From Rutidosis leptorrhynchoides (lineage: Eukaryota > Streptophyta > Magnoliopsida > Asterales > Asteraceae): a stretch of 64,000 nucleotides of DNA. The DNA lies in assembly GCF_046630445.1 (NCBI RefSeq), contig NC_092338.1, positions 221,971,501 to 222,035,500 of the forward strand. Reading direction: 5' to 3'. The notes under the pieces are model-generated. The model was not told the origin of the DNA and searched no databases. It was given only the letters and a program-made list of their open reading frames with translations. This document shows positions 1-10,566 of the stretch, piece after piece; the first letter of the stretch is position 1, and every line of letters begins with the position of its first letter. The translations under genes were made by a program, and so were the position numbers.

Positions 1-45
1 ATGTATTCTCATCCCAAAATATTTTTAGAGTTTAAAAATGGAACT
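1..45 (-). mobile_element. Left piece of a minus-strand LTR split by the Athila insertion
   Basis: Reverse-complemented, this stretch matches a block found in the LTRs of elements B and C that ends in GGGATGAGAATACATG (for example near 30825-30850). The other part of the same LTR resumes at 17093, directly after the Athila element and its duplicated GAACT (41-45 and 17088-17092). The LTR continues to the left of the window. Confidence 0.75.
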
Positions 46-2036
46 TGATGTTTTAGCAGAGAGGTATAAAATAGCTATTAAATTTAGCAGAAAATACTAT
101 TAAATACGATACAATTTTACACAAGATATTTATTTTATTTAGAGAATGGATATACTTAAACCTTGCTACAACACTTATAGGCAGTGTACCTAATCGTAGA
201 GTAGTGTAGTTTTTAGTAAGTCCGGTTCGTTCCACAGGGAGCTCTTTAAACAAAGCTTAACGCTATATTAGTTTACTTTTATAAAAATACAAATATATAT
301 ATAAGTAATATATTATTATAAAGGGGGGTTTTACCGTTTAATGACCGGTTTGTCGATTTTAAAACTTTAGTCGCAATTAAAACCAAATGTAAAATAATAT
401 AAATACAAGACTTAAATTTAAGCGTAAAGTAAATAACGATAATGAAATTGCGAATAATAAAAGTGCGATAAAATAAACTTGCGATAATTAAAAAGTACGA
501 TAATTAAAAGTGCAATTAAATAAAATAACAATAAAAATGCGATAATTAGAAGTGCAATTAAATATAAAATAAAGGAAATTAAATATGAAATAAAAGAATT
601 ATGCTTATTTAAACTTCCGTAATCATGATGTTTGACGTGTTGATTTTAGTTTTATGCCCATGGGTTAATTGTCCTTTGTCCTGGATTATTTAATATGTCC
701 GTCTGGTTTTTGTCCATAACAGTCCATCAGTCATAAATATAAAGTGCGAGTGTCCTCGTCAAATTATCCTTATACCCGAAGTTAAATATTCCAACTAATT
801 GGGGACTTAAACTGTAACAAGATTTTAATACTTTGTTTAATAATTACACCAGGATGTCGACTAGGTGTAATCCAAGGTTTTAATATTTTGTTATCAATTA
901 TACCAAGTGTCCTTGTACATAATTTCACCCCTGTTTTAATTATTCTAGTGACTATTAATCCATTCCCGTGTCCGGTTAAATGAACGATTATTCATACATA
1001 TAAATACCCCGCCCATCGTGTCCGATCGAGTGTATATGGTAATTTATAGGGACGCCCAATTATAAATCTTTATATTAACATTAACAAACTATCATTCAGT
1101 TAAACCAATATAAAGCCCATTAATAGCCCATAGTCTAATTTCCACAAGTGTCGTTCTTTTGTCCAAACCCCAATTATGGTACAAAGCCCAATTACCCAAT
1201 TTTAGTAATTAGCCCAACATCATGATTACTTCGTTTTAAATAAGCATAATAATAACTTAGCTACGAGACATTAATGTAAAAAGATTGAACATAACTTACA
1301 ATGATTAAAAATAGCGTAGCGTTACACGGACAGAATTTCGACTTACACCCTTACAATATTCGCTAACATACCCTTATTATTAGGATTAAAATTAAAATTA
1401 AAATTAAAATATAAATTATATATATATATTTTACGTATATAGATAGAGAGAATGATATATGATGGATGAAAAATGATCAGAATTCGGTTGGCTTTATAGG
1501 GAGTTTCAAATTTTGGGGCTCCGCGACTCGCGGCCTATTTTGCCTTCAAACTCTGCGAGTCGCGGAGTTTGTAAATACAGCTCACCAGCTTTTAGAGACT
1601 TTCTTGCCGACGATTTATTTATAAATATAATATATATATATAATTAATATAATTAATTATATATTATATTATATTTATATACATAGTTAACTTGTAATTT
1701 TTAGTCCGTTGCGTCGAGCGTTGAGAATTGACTCTGGCCCCGGTTCCGGATTTTCGAACGTCCTTGCGTACAATTTTATATTTTGTACTTTGCGTTTTGA
1801 ATCTTGTACTCTTGTAATTTCGAGACGTTTCTTATCAATAATTGGAACCTCTTTGATTGTATTTTGTACTTTTGAGCTTTTTGGTCGTTTGCGTCTTCAA
1901 TTCGTCGAATCTGTCTTTTGTCTTCATCTTTTATTATTTAAACGAATATCACTTGTAAATAGAACAATTGCAACTAAAAGCTTGTCTTTCTTGAGGAATA
2001 ATGCTATGAAATATATGTTCGTTTTTAGCATTATCA
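46..2036 (-). repeat. Athila 3' LTR (left copy)
   Basis: A 1,991-bp LTR, collinear with 15108-17087. On the plus strand it starts TGATGTTTTAGC and ends TAGCATTATCA. It contains a GC-rich palindrome pair at 1519-1567 and an AT-rich tract near 1620-1680. Both LTRs show a matching open frame of ~115 codons near their right end, which I do not regard as a gene. Confidence 0.93.
1519..1567. repeat. Paired GC-rich palindrome in Athila left LTR
   Basis: Two near-palindromes built on CCGCGAGTCGCGG lie about 20 bp apart in otherwise AT-rich DNA. The same arrangement recurs at 6306-6353, 14480-14528 and 16579-16627. Confidence 0.85.
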
Positions 2037-2051
2037 AATATTCCCAGACTT
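2037..2051 (-). promoter_or_regulatory. Athila polypurine tract
   Basis: Minus-strand AAGTCTGGGAATATT directly adjoins the 3' LTR, the expected position for plus-strand DNA priming. A 15-of-16 match lies at 3314-3329. Confidence 0.7.
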
Positions 2052-4117
2052 GAGCGTTGCTTGTCCTCAAGCAATATAGTCTTGAAATACTAGAATCACT
2101 TCTTTATTCTTCACACTTTGTACATCAGTGATTTCTATACGGCGGTATAAACAATAGTAGTAACGAAATGGTTTACAGTCCCACATGACTATAAAAATTT
2201 AGATCCATTAAGGAAATTGGATCTTTATGAAAACATTTGATCTTTTGAAAATTAAATCTAGTTTTTACCCTAGATAAGCTTTCCGGAATAACCCTTTACC
2301 GGTGTTTGCAAAATATTTTTGTGGGTTTGGTGGGTTTCAGATTTGAAAATTTTAGCTCAAAACTTGCGGTTTTGTGTCACCCACTTGCTAACCTTGTATT
2401 TGGAAAGCAACACGTCCAGTTTACTTGTCCCATATATTACCTTTCGGTAAACTACCGTCCGGTTGTAAAGGAAAGCGTTGAACAAGCAATTGTTAAGGCA
2501 ATGTCCCCTGACATGCTTTTAATTATGGTCTATAACATGTCGGACGCAATTACTATCCTTGGTAGGAGCAATAGTAAAGCTCACCCTTATGATTTTTCGG
2601 TCTGGCACAAGGTCCTGTCTTTGACCAAGCTATGCAACCACCGTTCTTACGGTTGACACCCGATTTGGTTCAGGTGACCTAATGAATTCCAGGTGAATTC
2701 CTAGGATTTTACGTTCAATGGTAATGAACGCATTGAAAATAGGGTTTTCAAAAAACAAATCGGTTTGTAATTTTTGATCAAAATATTTTCTCGTTCAAGC
2801 TCGAGTTTAGATATCATTGAATTCCATGAGTTTGTAATTCTCAATCTTTAAGGTCAATCTCTAGGATTGAGTAATATCAGGCTTAAAAGCTGATTTTTAA
2901 TCTTTAAGGAGATTATCCTTTCTGGGGATCTGATTCATTAGTCTTATCCAGCTAATTTGCATGGTGCCCCCTCATTGTACGAGATAAATCCTTTTCATGG
3001 TTAGGATAAATCTGACCACTTGGCGACCCTGTTTAATGCTGAGGTCCGTGGATTTCCTGCTGATTTTAGTGATGACTTTTCTAGATTTTTCGTCAACCTA
3101 CAGCTGGTCTGGACGACAACTTCTTGACCTAAATCAAGAAACGCGTTTCTTTTTCGGAAGACTTTACTTCCTTTTAATGATGGAATTGATTCATCGTGTA
3201 GATCCATCTCTTCTTTTCTTTCATCGGGTAAAACAGTTTAGTTTAGTCCAAAGTAAAAGTATTTTCAGTTATTTGTTACAGATATATGTGACATATGTTT
3301 AAGATAACTTGGTAAATATTCCCACACTTGGCTTTTATTTTCCTTTTTATCGTCCTCTATTCCATTTTAAATGAATTTTAACATTTTGTTTTGTTTCTCA
3401 ATTTATGTCCTTTTTGAGGTAACAATAATTTCGGTGTTAAAACCTAGTTTTATCGTTCATAAATATGTATAAACATGATTTTGAGTTCATTTAATTGAAA
3501 ATTTTTTTAAAAATTTTACTAGATTTGGGTAGTCAGTATATAAGACTAGGGCTGTTCTTTATTATCAGAGAGCACTAGATTCTAATACAACTACTGCTTT
3601 ACTAGTATTTTTAATGGTAACCAAGTGTTTAAAATAAAAATTTTAAAATCCGAAAGAATTTAACCCCTTCCCACACTTAAGATCTTGCAATGCCCTCATT
3701 TGCAAGAAATCAGTAACAATTTAAATTATTGAGGGTGATTTGTGTGAAAATGATTAAATTTTTACCAAAGTTTCCAAATATATTGGCGTTTGTTTGCTGA
3801 ATGATAAATGGTGCACATCATTTGTTCATTCCGTCTTGTTGTTATTTCACATATATTTTGCATCTTGTCGTCAAAATTAGTTGCTTTTGCTGAACTTAAT
3901 GCCAGTCTTTGAAAATGCATTGTTTTACCCTGTTGTGTACATAAGATAAACTACAAACATATATACATATTTTTAAAGTTTGATATATTACCCCACATTC
4001 AAAAATTATTAAAATCTAAGAATAAAAGTTAGAAAATTATAACAACTATTACAATATTAACATAAGTATTAAACGTATCAACATTACAAATTACAAAATA
4101 AAAAAAAACTAAGTAGA
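2052..4117. other. Athila 3' untranslated region
   Basis: About 2 kb between the env-like region and the left LTR. There is no convincing gene on either strand; the short plus-strand open frames (2306-2656, 2997-3302) show no recognisable domain. It contains several PPT-like motifs, read on the plus strand as TCCCACACTT (3314-3329 and 3669-3678). Confidence 0.6.
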
Positions 4118-5469
4118 CTAGGGATGATACTGGTACCAATAGGGGTTCCAGGCATAACCATAGGTGCTATAGAATGCTTCGGCAGGGTTATACGTAGGAT
4201 ACGGTGGTTGCATCTCTATAGACCAGGGAGGGAAGATGGGTTTTGGTGTAGGAATATAGTTTCTACCTATATGTTGGCAATGAGCTATGATTTGGTTCTG
4301 ATGAACTTGCCAATCTTCAAATGCTCTCTGTCTAGCATTTTCGTACTCCTGAGAAGCTATTAAGCTTTGCATTTCTTGCATCTCATTCCCCCCTCCTACA
4401 TTACCTTGATGTTGGTTTCTCTCAACCTGTGGATGTCTACCATGGTATTGTACTGCGGCGTTATTTCGCCTCTTCAAAACTTTCACACCATGGTATACAT
4501 TTAAACCTATAGTATCGTGGGGTTCTGGTTCTTCTACTAATAATCCCCCCCGACTTATATCCACACCGAGATATTCACCAATCAAAGTAATAAAAATACC
4601 ACCTCCTATTATGCTATGTGGTCTCATCCCCCTAACCATAGCTGATAAATAATAACCCACACAATATGGTATACTTACAGCGCTTTGTGGGTCTCGAATA
4701 CACATATGGTAAAACAAATCCTGTTCATTTACCTTTTCCTTGTTCTTACCCCTTTGTGTAATCGAATTAGCTAAAAACCTATGAATTACTCTTAATTCAG
4801 CTCTATCTATATCCAAATAAGAGTAATTTCCCCCTTTGAAACGGTGATGGCTTGTCATTTGACTCCACACACCGTGTGTATCAAAATTTTCATCTATCTT
4901 TCTACCATTTAGTATCAACCCTCTACAATCGGCAGATGCTAACTCCTCAGGCGTATATATACGTAAAGCCTGAGCCATGTCTAGTAAAGACATGTGGCGC
5001 ATCGAACCGCCTAACAAAAATCTAATAAATGATCGGTCGGTTAAACTAGATACCCGATCATTTAATTCTATACTACATAACAATTCTTCACACCATATTT
5101 ATATACAGGTCTACGCATGGTGAATAAACGTACCCAGTCATTAAAAGTGGAATTACCATACCTCTGTACAAGTAATTCCCTAATTGGCCCGGCCAATTCT
5201 ACAGCTTCTAAGGGTCCCCATTCTATGACCCTCGGTACCTCAACAACCTTAGAATGAAGAGTATGCAATCCCCTTTGGTATTTTGGATAATCTATCCAAA
5301 GTCTGTCAAATCTCAGGTTCGGGTGCAACTCTTCCAAGTGCATATCAGAAAAGGTCATGACTGGATGAGGTATATCCTGCTTGTAGTAGTTATCCACCTC
5401 CTGTTGTTCCGCATTCTCAGCAGGAGCATTGCGAGCTTGGGATGAAGATTCACCCCTTTCAGTCTGCAA
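4118..5469 (-). CDS. Athila ORF1/env-like protein region (fossil)
   Basis: Two neighbouring minus-strand open stretches together resemble the conserved Athila ORF-1 / putative plant transposon protein region that follows pol in Athila-type elements. Visible landmarks are VIEWGPLEAVELAGPIRELL in the N-terminal part, and RFLLGGSMRHMSLLDMAQAL and DPQSAVSIPYCVGYYLSAMV further on. The C-terminal end is rich in proline, tyrosine and tryptophan. I see no clear signal peptide or strong membrane segment, so 'envelope' describes position only. The true function of this protein is unknown. The region looks broken about once. It lies ~1.8 kb downstream of the accessory zinc-knuckle ORF in element orientation. 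Confidence 0.7.
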
Positions 5470-7310
5470 AACACATCAAACACAATTTTTGTGCATCCAA
5501 ATATGCATTAGTGTCAGCAAAATCATCAATCAAAATAATTGTAATGACATGATCAATTTATATCAAACTTAAGCTCATTTTCATATTTTCATCAAATCTA
5601 CACTTTTTCAAAATAGCATATACGAAAATGTTTGCCAAGTTCATAAGCATTCAACTCAAACAACATGTCAAAATAATCATTACTAGCAATTAAACAAGTT
5701 TCAAATGGCATTATCTCTCAAAAATCAAGTTCATGAATTTTAGACTTGAAAAAGTCCACTTTAATTCTCAAAATCATGTTTAGGCTCAAAGTTTGTATCA
5801 TTTAACTACCTAGACATGTTACACTACTTAATTTAGCAACAATTCATGACAAAAATCGGCCATAACCTGTTTATATCAAAAAGCCCCAAATTTGCTCAAG
5901 AACACAAACCCTAGATTACTCTAAATTTGAAGTTTAAGGCTTCTAATCATGTTAAAGAGCATCAATCTAGGTTATACAAGTATAATACATAAACAATTTA
6001 AGCATAATTACAATAAAAAGCATCAAAATCAAATTGGGGAAAAAATGGCTCAGGAACACCAAATTTCGGATTAAATGGTGTTTAGGTGTAGAAATTTATC
6101 GTTTTTCTTGAGTAATTCCTAGATAGCATCCTTCTCAACATGATTTTAGTAAAAAATTTGGTGATTAACGGTCAAAAATTGTGATTTTGGGGTGTATTTT
6201 TCGTGTATTTTCGGGGTTTTTTCGCTGTGTTCTTCGCAGTGTGTTTTTGTGGGGAGTGAACTGATCTGTTTTTACGTTTTATTTTTTTTTTCTGGGTTTT
6301 GGTCCCTCCGCGAGTCGCGGAGATTTCCCCTTCAAACTCCGCGAGTCGCGGAGTTTGCTTTTTTTTTTTTTTTAAATATATCTTATACTAATTAAAACAA
6401 TTAAGTAATTAATTTTAAAATTTTGTTTCCCTTGTTATTTAGGACGAGGTCGTTTCGGATCGATGTCCTAGTCCGTCCTTCGACAAAATTTTAAAATTTG
6501 TCTTTTTGTAGCGATTGTTTTAAAAGCTAAGATTTTTGGGTTTTTTAATGTTTTTGGCATACTTTAATTCAATAAGATTAAAAATAATGATAATAAAAGT
6601 TCTCGTCCCTCCCTCGGGTAAAGCAATTTCGGTTCAAAGACCTAGTCTTCAACTTACGATGAATTTTAAAAATCATATTTTTAACTTAATGAGATAAAGT
6701 AAATTTTTGTTTTTAAATTCACACAATTTAAATATAAAATTCAAAATTAATATTAAAAATTCACACCAAACTTAAAACTTAAAATGCATAAAATTAAAAA
6801 TTCATATTTTAAAAATTAAAAATTCATATTATAAATTCACACCAAACTTATTTTAAATTTTCAAATATTTACAATTTTAAAAATATTGTTTTTACAAAGT
6901 TTACAATATTAATTTAAGATTTATATATTAATTTTAAAAACATTGTAAAAATAAAATTAAAAATCTTTTTGGCTTTTTATCCCACTTTAATCAATCAAAT
7001 ATTATCAAAAATATGCGCCCCTCTTTTCGGTAAAGTAATTTCGGTTCCAAGATCTAATTTAACTCATGACGAATTTTTGAAATATTTTGGGTTGATTGAT
7101 TAAAGATATTTATACCTTAAGAATAAACGTTAAATTTCGCAGTGATGTAATAAATTTTTGAATGATATCAATAATTTCGTTCGCCAAACCTAATTTTATT
7201 CAATACCAATTTAATACTTTTTAGCGAACAAATTAGCGTTTATTATCAAAAGGTTAAAAATAAAAAAAATAAAATAAAAACTGTACAGACATACCTGTGA
7301 AATAGATTTC
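5470..7310. other. Athila spacer between accessory ORF and env-like region
   Basis: AT-rich, no credible ORF. It holds the GC-rich palindrome pair at 6306-6353 and T-rich runs near 6280-6375. Such a long spacer is usual between pol and the env-like ORF in this lineage. Confidence 0.6.
6306..6353. repeat. Paired GC-rich palindrome, internal copy
   Basis: Two direct copies of CTCCGCGAGTCGCGGAG (6306-6322 and 6337-6353), each almost self-complementary. Same core and pairing as in the LTRs. Confidence 0.88.
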
Positions 7311-7727
7311 TTAGTTATATGATCTATCCCATTCATAAGATAGTCGGTTTAATTGGTTTTCCATAGCTACATAGGCGTAACCTCGAGCATTCAGTGTCTT
7401 TTCTTCTAAACATATGAACGGTCCGTCTCTGCATAAAGTAACAAATTCGGTATTTGAATAGGTTTGATTATTTGAACATTTACCTCCATGTGACCATTTT
7501 CCGCATTTGTGACATCTTTCTAGGTGGCGTGCTCTTCTTTTCGCTGCGGATTTTGATTTTCCTTTACCAAATTGTAACTTATTATCTTCGCATCTGGATT
7601 CTTTTCTAACTCCGTCCATTCTTTCTCTGATTACTGATACTAGTTCACTCGGTAGTATGTCATTATTACGTTTAGTGATCAAAGCGTGTAGCATTAGACC
7701 ATGGTTTAGTTCACAGGCAGTCTTCAT
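7311..7727 (-). CDS. Athila accessory ORF with basic stretch and zinc knuckle
   Basis: A 138-codon open frame just after pol in element orientation. It has a basic run GKGKSKSAAKRRARHLERC (residues ~54-72) that could act as a nuclear localisation signal. This is followed at once by a Cys/His cluster CHKCGKWSHGGKC (CX2CX4HX3C), close to a retroviral-type zinc knuckle (CX2CX4HX4C). The rest matches nothing I recognise. Position after integrase and the compact basic-plus-zinc layout suggest a nucleic-acid-binding accessory protein (inference). It could instead be a duplicated and diverged nucleocapsid piece or the first part of a spliced env-like product. Confidence 0.6.
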   Translation of the reverse strand: MKTACELNHGLMLHALITKRNNDILPSELVSVIRERMDGVRKESRCEDNKLQFGKGKSKSAAKRRARHLERCHKCGKWSHGGKCSNNQTYSNTEFVTLCRDGPFICLEEKTLNARGYAYVAMENQLNRLSYEWDRSYN

Positions 7728-7899
7728 TTTGTAAAAACCTAAAAAAAATAAAAATTCAGAATGGGGGGAGAAGACTAGTTCTTTAGGGTCTGCTAGGGAA
7801 AGACCATTCGGGTTCCATTTTCGAGAACTACACGAAAACAGACAATCTAACTCTAACAGAAATACATATTATCCTTTAAAGACTTGATTCTCTCCACAC

Positions 7900-10551
7900 T
7901 TAGTTAGCTGTGGTGTCAAAATTGTGATTAACTTCGTTGTCGACTTCCATCGGACCATGTATGTAATGTTTAACTCTGTGACCATTAACTTTAAATTCAA
8001 TCCCATTTGAATTTATTAATTCTATCGTTCCGTATGGAAAAACTCTTTTGACTATGAATGGTCCAGACCATCTTGATTTCAATTTTCCAGGAAATAGCTT
8101 GAATCGTGAATTGAAAAGAAGAACTCTGTCTCCTTCTTTAAATTCTTTTGAACTTCTGATTCTTTTATCATGCCATTTCTTCGTTCTTTCTTTATAGATT
8201 AACGAATTATCATATGCTTCATGTCTTAATTCTTCTAATTCATTTAGTTGACTTAATCGTAAACGTCCGGCTTCATGTAAATCAAGATTACATGTCTTCA
8301 AAGCCCAAAATGCTTTGTGTTCAATTTCTACTGGAAGATGACATGCTTTTCCATAAACAAGTCTAAAAGGTGTAGTTCCAATTGGAGTTTTGTAGGCTGT
8401 TCTAAAAGCCCAGAGTGCATCCTCCAATTTAATGGACCATTCCTTTGGATTTGATCCTACGGTTTTCTCTAGAATACGTTTTAAAGCTCGGTTGGTATTT
8501 TCAACTTGTCCACTTGTTTGTGGATGATATGCGGTGGAGATTTTATGAGTTACTCCATATCTTTTAAGAACTTTCTCAAGTTGATTATTACAGAAATGAG
8601 TACCCCGATCACTTATTAAAGCTTTCGGTGTTCCAAACCTTGCAAAAAGACGTTTTAAAAAGTTGACTACAACTCGTGCATCGTTAGTTGGGAGAGCTTG
8701 TGCTTCCGCCCATTTAGATACATAATCAATGGCTACGAGTATATATAGATTATTATGAGATTTTGGAAATGGACCCATAAAGTCAATACCCCAAATATCA
8801 AATACTTCACATACTTGGATGACATTTTGTGGCATCTCATCACGTTGACTTATTTTTCCGGCCCTTTGACATGCATCACAGGATTTGCAAAGAAGGTGTG
8901 TGTCTTTGTAAATTGTAGGCCAATAGAATCCAGCATCATAAACTTTTCTTGCTGTTAGTTGAGGCCCATAATGCCCTCCTGTTGGTCCTGTGTGACAATG
9001 GTTTAATATTTTACTAGCTTCATCTCCAAATACACATCGGCGTATTATTCCATCGGGACAACTTTTAAACAGATGTGGATCTTCCCAGAAATAGTGTTTT
9101 ATATCACTGAAGAATTTCTTTCGTCTTTGGTACGATAATCCTTTTTCAAGGAATCCACATACTAAATAGTTTGCATAGTCTGCAAACCATGGAATTTCTT
9201 TATAATCTATCTTCAATAGATATTCATCAGGAAAGTTGTCTTGTATGGCCGATTCATTTAGAACTTCTAATTCGGGATTTTCAAGACGAGAAAGATGATC
9301 AGCGGCGAGATTTTCTGCTCCTCTTTTATCTCGGATTTCAATATCAAACTCTTGTAAGAGTAAGATCCAACGGATTAATCTTGGTTTAGCATCTTGTTTC
9401 GAAAATAGGTATCTAAGAGCAGAATGGTCGGTATAGACCACCGTTTTTGCTAGAACGAGATATGATCGAAATTTGTCAAAAGCAAAGACAATAGCAAGGA
9501 GTTCTTTTTCAGTAGTTGTATAGTTCGTTTGTGCTCCTTGTAACGTCTTACTAGCATAATATATAGGTTGAAATCGTTTTTCAATCCTTTGTCCTAAAAC
9601 GGCTCCCATTGCAAAATCACTTGCATCGCACATTAGTTCAAATGGTAGATTCCAATTTGGTGTTATCATGATCGGCGCATTAGTTAGTTTTTCTTTAAGA
9701 ATTTTAAAAGATTTGATACACTCATCTGAAAAGATGAATGGAGCATCTTTTTCTAGGAGTTTATTCATAGGAGTGGCAATTTTAGAAAAATCTTTTATGA
9801 AACGTCGGTAAAAACCGGCATGCCCTAGAAAACTCCTAACTCCTCTAACATTGGTGGGATGTGGAAGTTTAGCAATTACATCTACTTTAGCTCTATCCAC
9901 TTCAATTCCTTCTTTTGAAATTTTATGACCAAGAACGATGCCTTCTTTAACCATGAAATGGCATTTCTCCCAATTAAGTACTAGATTTGACTGTTCGCAT
10001 CTAATAAGCATTCGTTCCAGATTAACTAGACATGATTCAAATGTATCACCGAAGACTGAAAAGTCATCCATGAAAACTTCCATGCATTCTTCTATCATGT
10101 CATGAATAATCGCCATCATACACCTTTGAAAGGTTGCAGGGGCGTTGTAAAGTCCAAATGGCATGCGTTTGTAAGCAAAAGTACCATAAGGGCACGTGAA
10201 TGTGGTTTTCTCTTGATCTTCGGGTGCTATTGGAATTTGAAAATATCCGTAAAATCCATCTAGAAAACAATAGTAACTGTTTCCGGCTAATCTTTCCAAC
10301 ATTTGATCTATGAAAGGTAAGGGAAAGTGATCTTTTCTGGTGGCGTCATTTAATTTTCTATAATCAATACACACACGCCATCCTGTTACAGTCCTAGTAG
10401 GAATAAGCTCATTTTTCTCATTTGTAATGACAGTCATGCCACCCTTCTTAGGTACGCATTGAACTGGGCTTACCCATGGACTATCAGAGATTGGATAAAT
10501 TAAACCTGCATCTAGCAGTTTAATAATCTCTTTCTTAACTACATCTTGCAT
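7900..10551 (-). CDS. Athila pol region: reverse transcriptase, RNase H, integrase (fossil)
   Basis: A long open frame of 883 codons. The reverse transcriptase lies at residues ~25-200, with [25 protein letters not shown] and the active-site box FMDD (residues 160-163; phenylalanine in place of tyrosine is common in Athila/Tat elements). RNase H follows at ~300-420, with [12 protein letters not shown] and VVYTDHSAL. The integrase zinc-binding HHCC region is at ~520-570 ([12 protein letters not shown]...CKSCDACQ), and the catalytic core at ~585-720 ([40 protein letters not shown]). No chromodomain is visible at the C-terminus, as expected for this non-chromoviral branch. The enzyme set copies element RNA into DNA and inserts it. 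Confidence 0.92.
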   Translation of the reverse strand: MQDVVKKEIIKLLDAGLIYPISDSPWVSPVQCVPKKGGMTVITNEKNELIPTRTVTGWRVCIDYRKLNDATRKDHFPLPFIDQMLERLAGNSYYCFLDGFYGYFQIPIAPEDQEKTTFTCPYGTFAYKRMPFGLYNAPATFQRCMMAIIHDMIEECMEVFMDDFSVFGDTFESCLVNLERMLIRCEQSNLVLNWEKCHFMVKEGIVLGHKISKEGIEVDRAKVDVIAKLPHPTNVRGVRSFLGHAGFYRRFIKDFSKIATPMNKLLEKDAPFIFSDECIKSFKILKEKLTNAPIMITPNWNLPFELMCDASDFAMGAVLGQRIEKRFQPIYYASKTLQGAQTNYTTTEKELLAIVFAFDKFRSYLVLAKTVVYTDHSALRYLFSKQDAKPRLIRWILLLQEFDIEIRDKRGAENLAADHLSRLENPELEVLNESAIQDNFPDEYLLKIDYKEIPWFADYANYLVCGFLEKGLSYQRRKKFFSDIKHYFWEDPHLFKSCPDGIIRRCVFGDEASKILNHCHTGPTGGHYGPQLTARKVYDAGFYWPTIYKDTHLLCKSCDACQRAGKISQRDEMPQNVIQVCEVFDIWGIDFMGPFPKSHNNLYILVAIDYVSKWAEAQALPTNDARVVVNFLKRLFARFGTPKALISDRGTHFCNNQLEKVLKRYGVTHKISTAYHPQTSGQVENTNRALKRILEKTVGSNPKEWSIKLEDALWAFRTAYKTPIGTTPFRLVYGKACHLPVEIEHKAFWALKTCNLDLHEAGRLRLSQLNELEELRHEAYDNSLIYKERTKKWHDKRIRSSKEFKEGDRVLLFNSRFKLFPGKLKSRWSGPFIVKRVFPYGTIELINSNGIEFKVNGHRVKHYIHGPMEVDNEVNHNFDTTAN

Positions 10552-10566
10552 ATTAGGATTTAGTCT

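Noticed and set aside
1709-2053. 115-codon plus-strand open frame in both Athila LTRs (also 16760-17107)
   Set aside because: Antisense to the element and conserved only because the two LTRs are near-identical; no domain or start context.
2306-2656. 116-codon plus-strand frame in the Athila 3' region
   Set aside because: Opposite to the element, no recognisable family, and expected by chance in long non-coding stretches.
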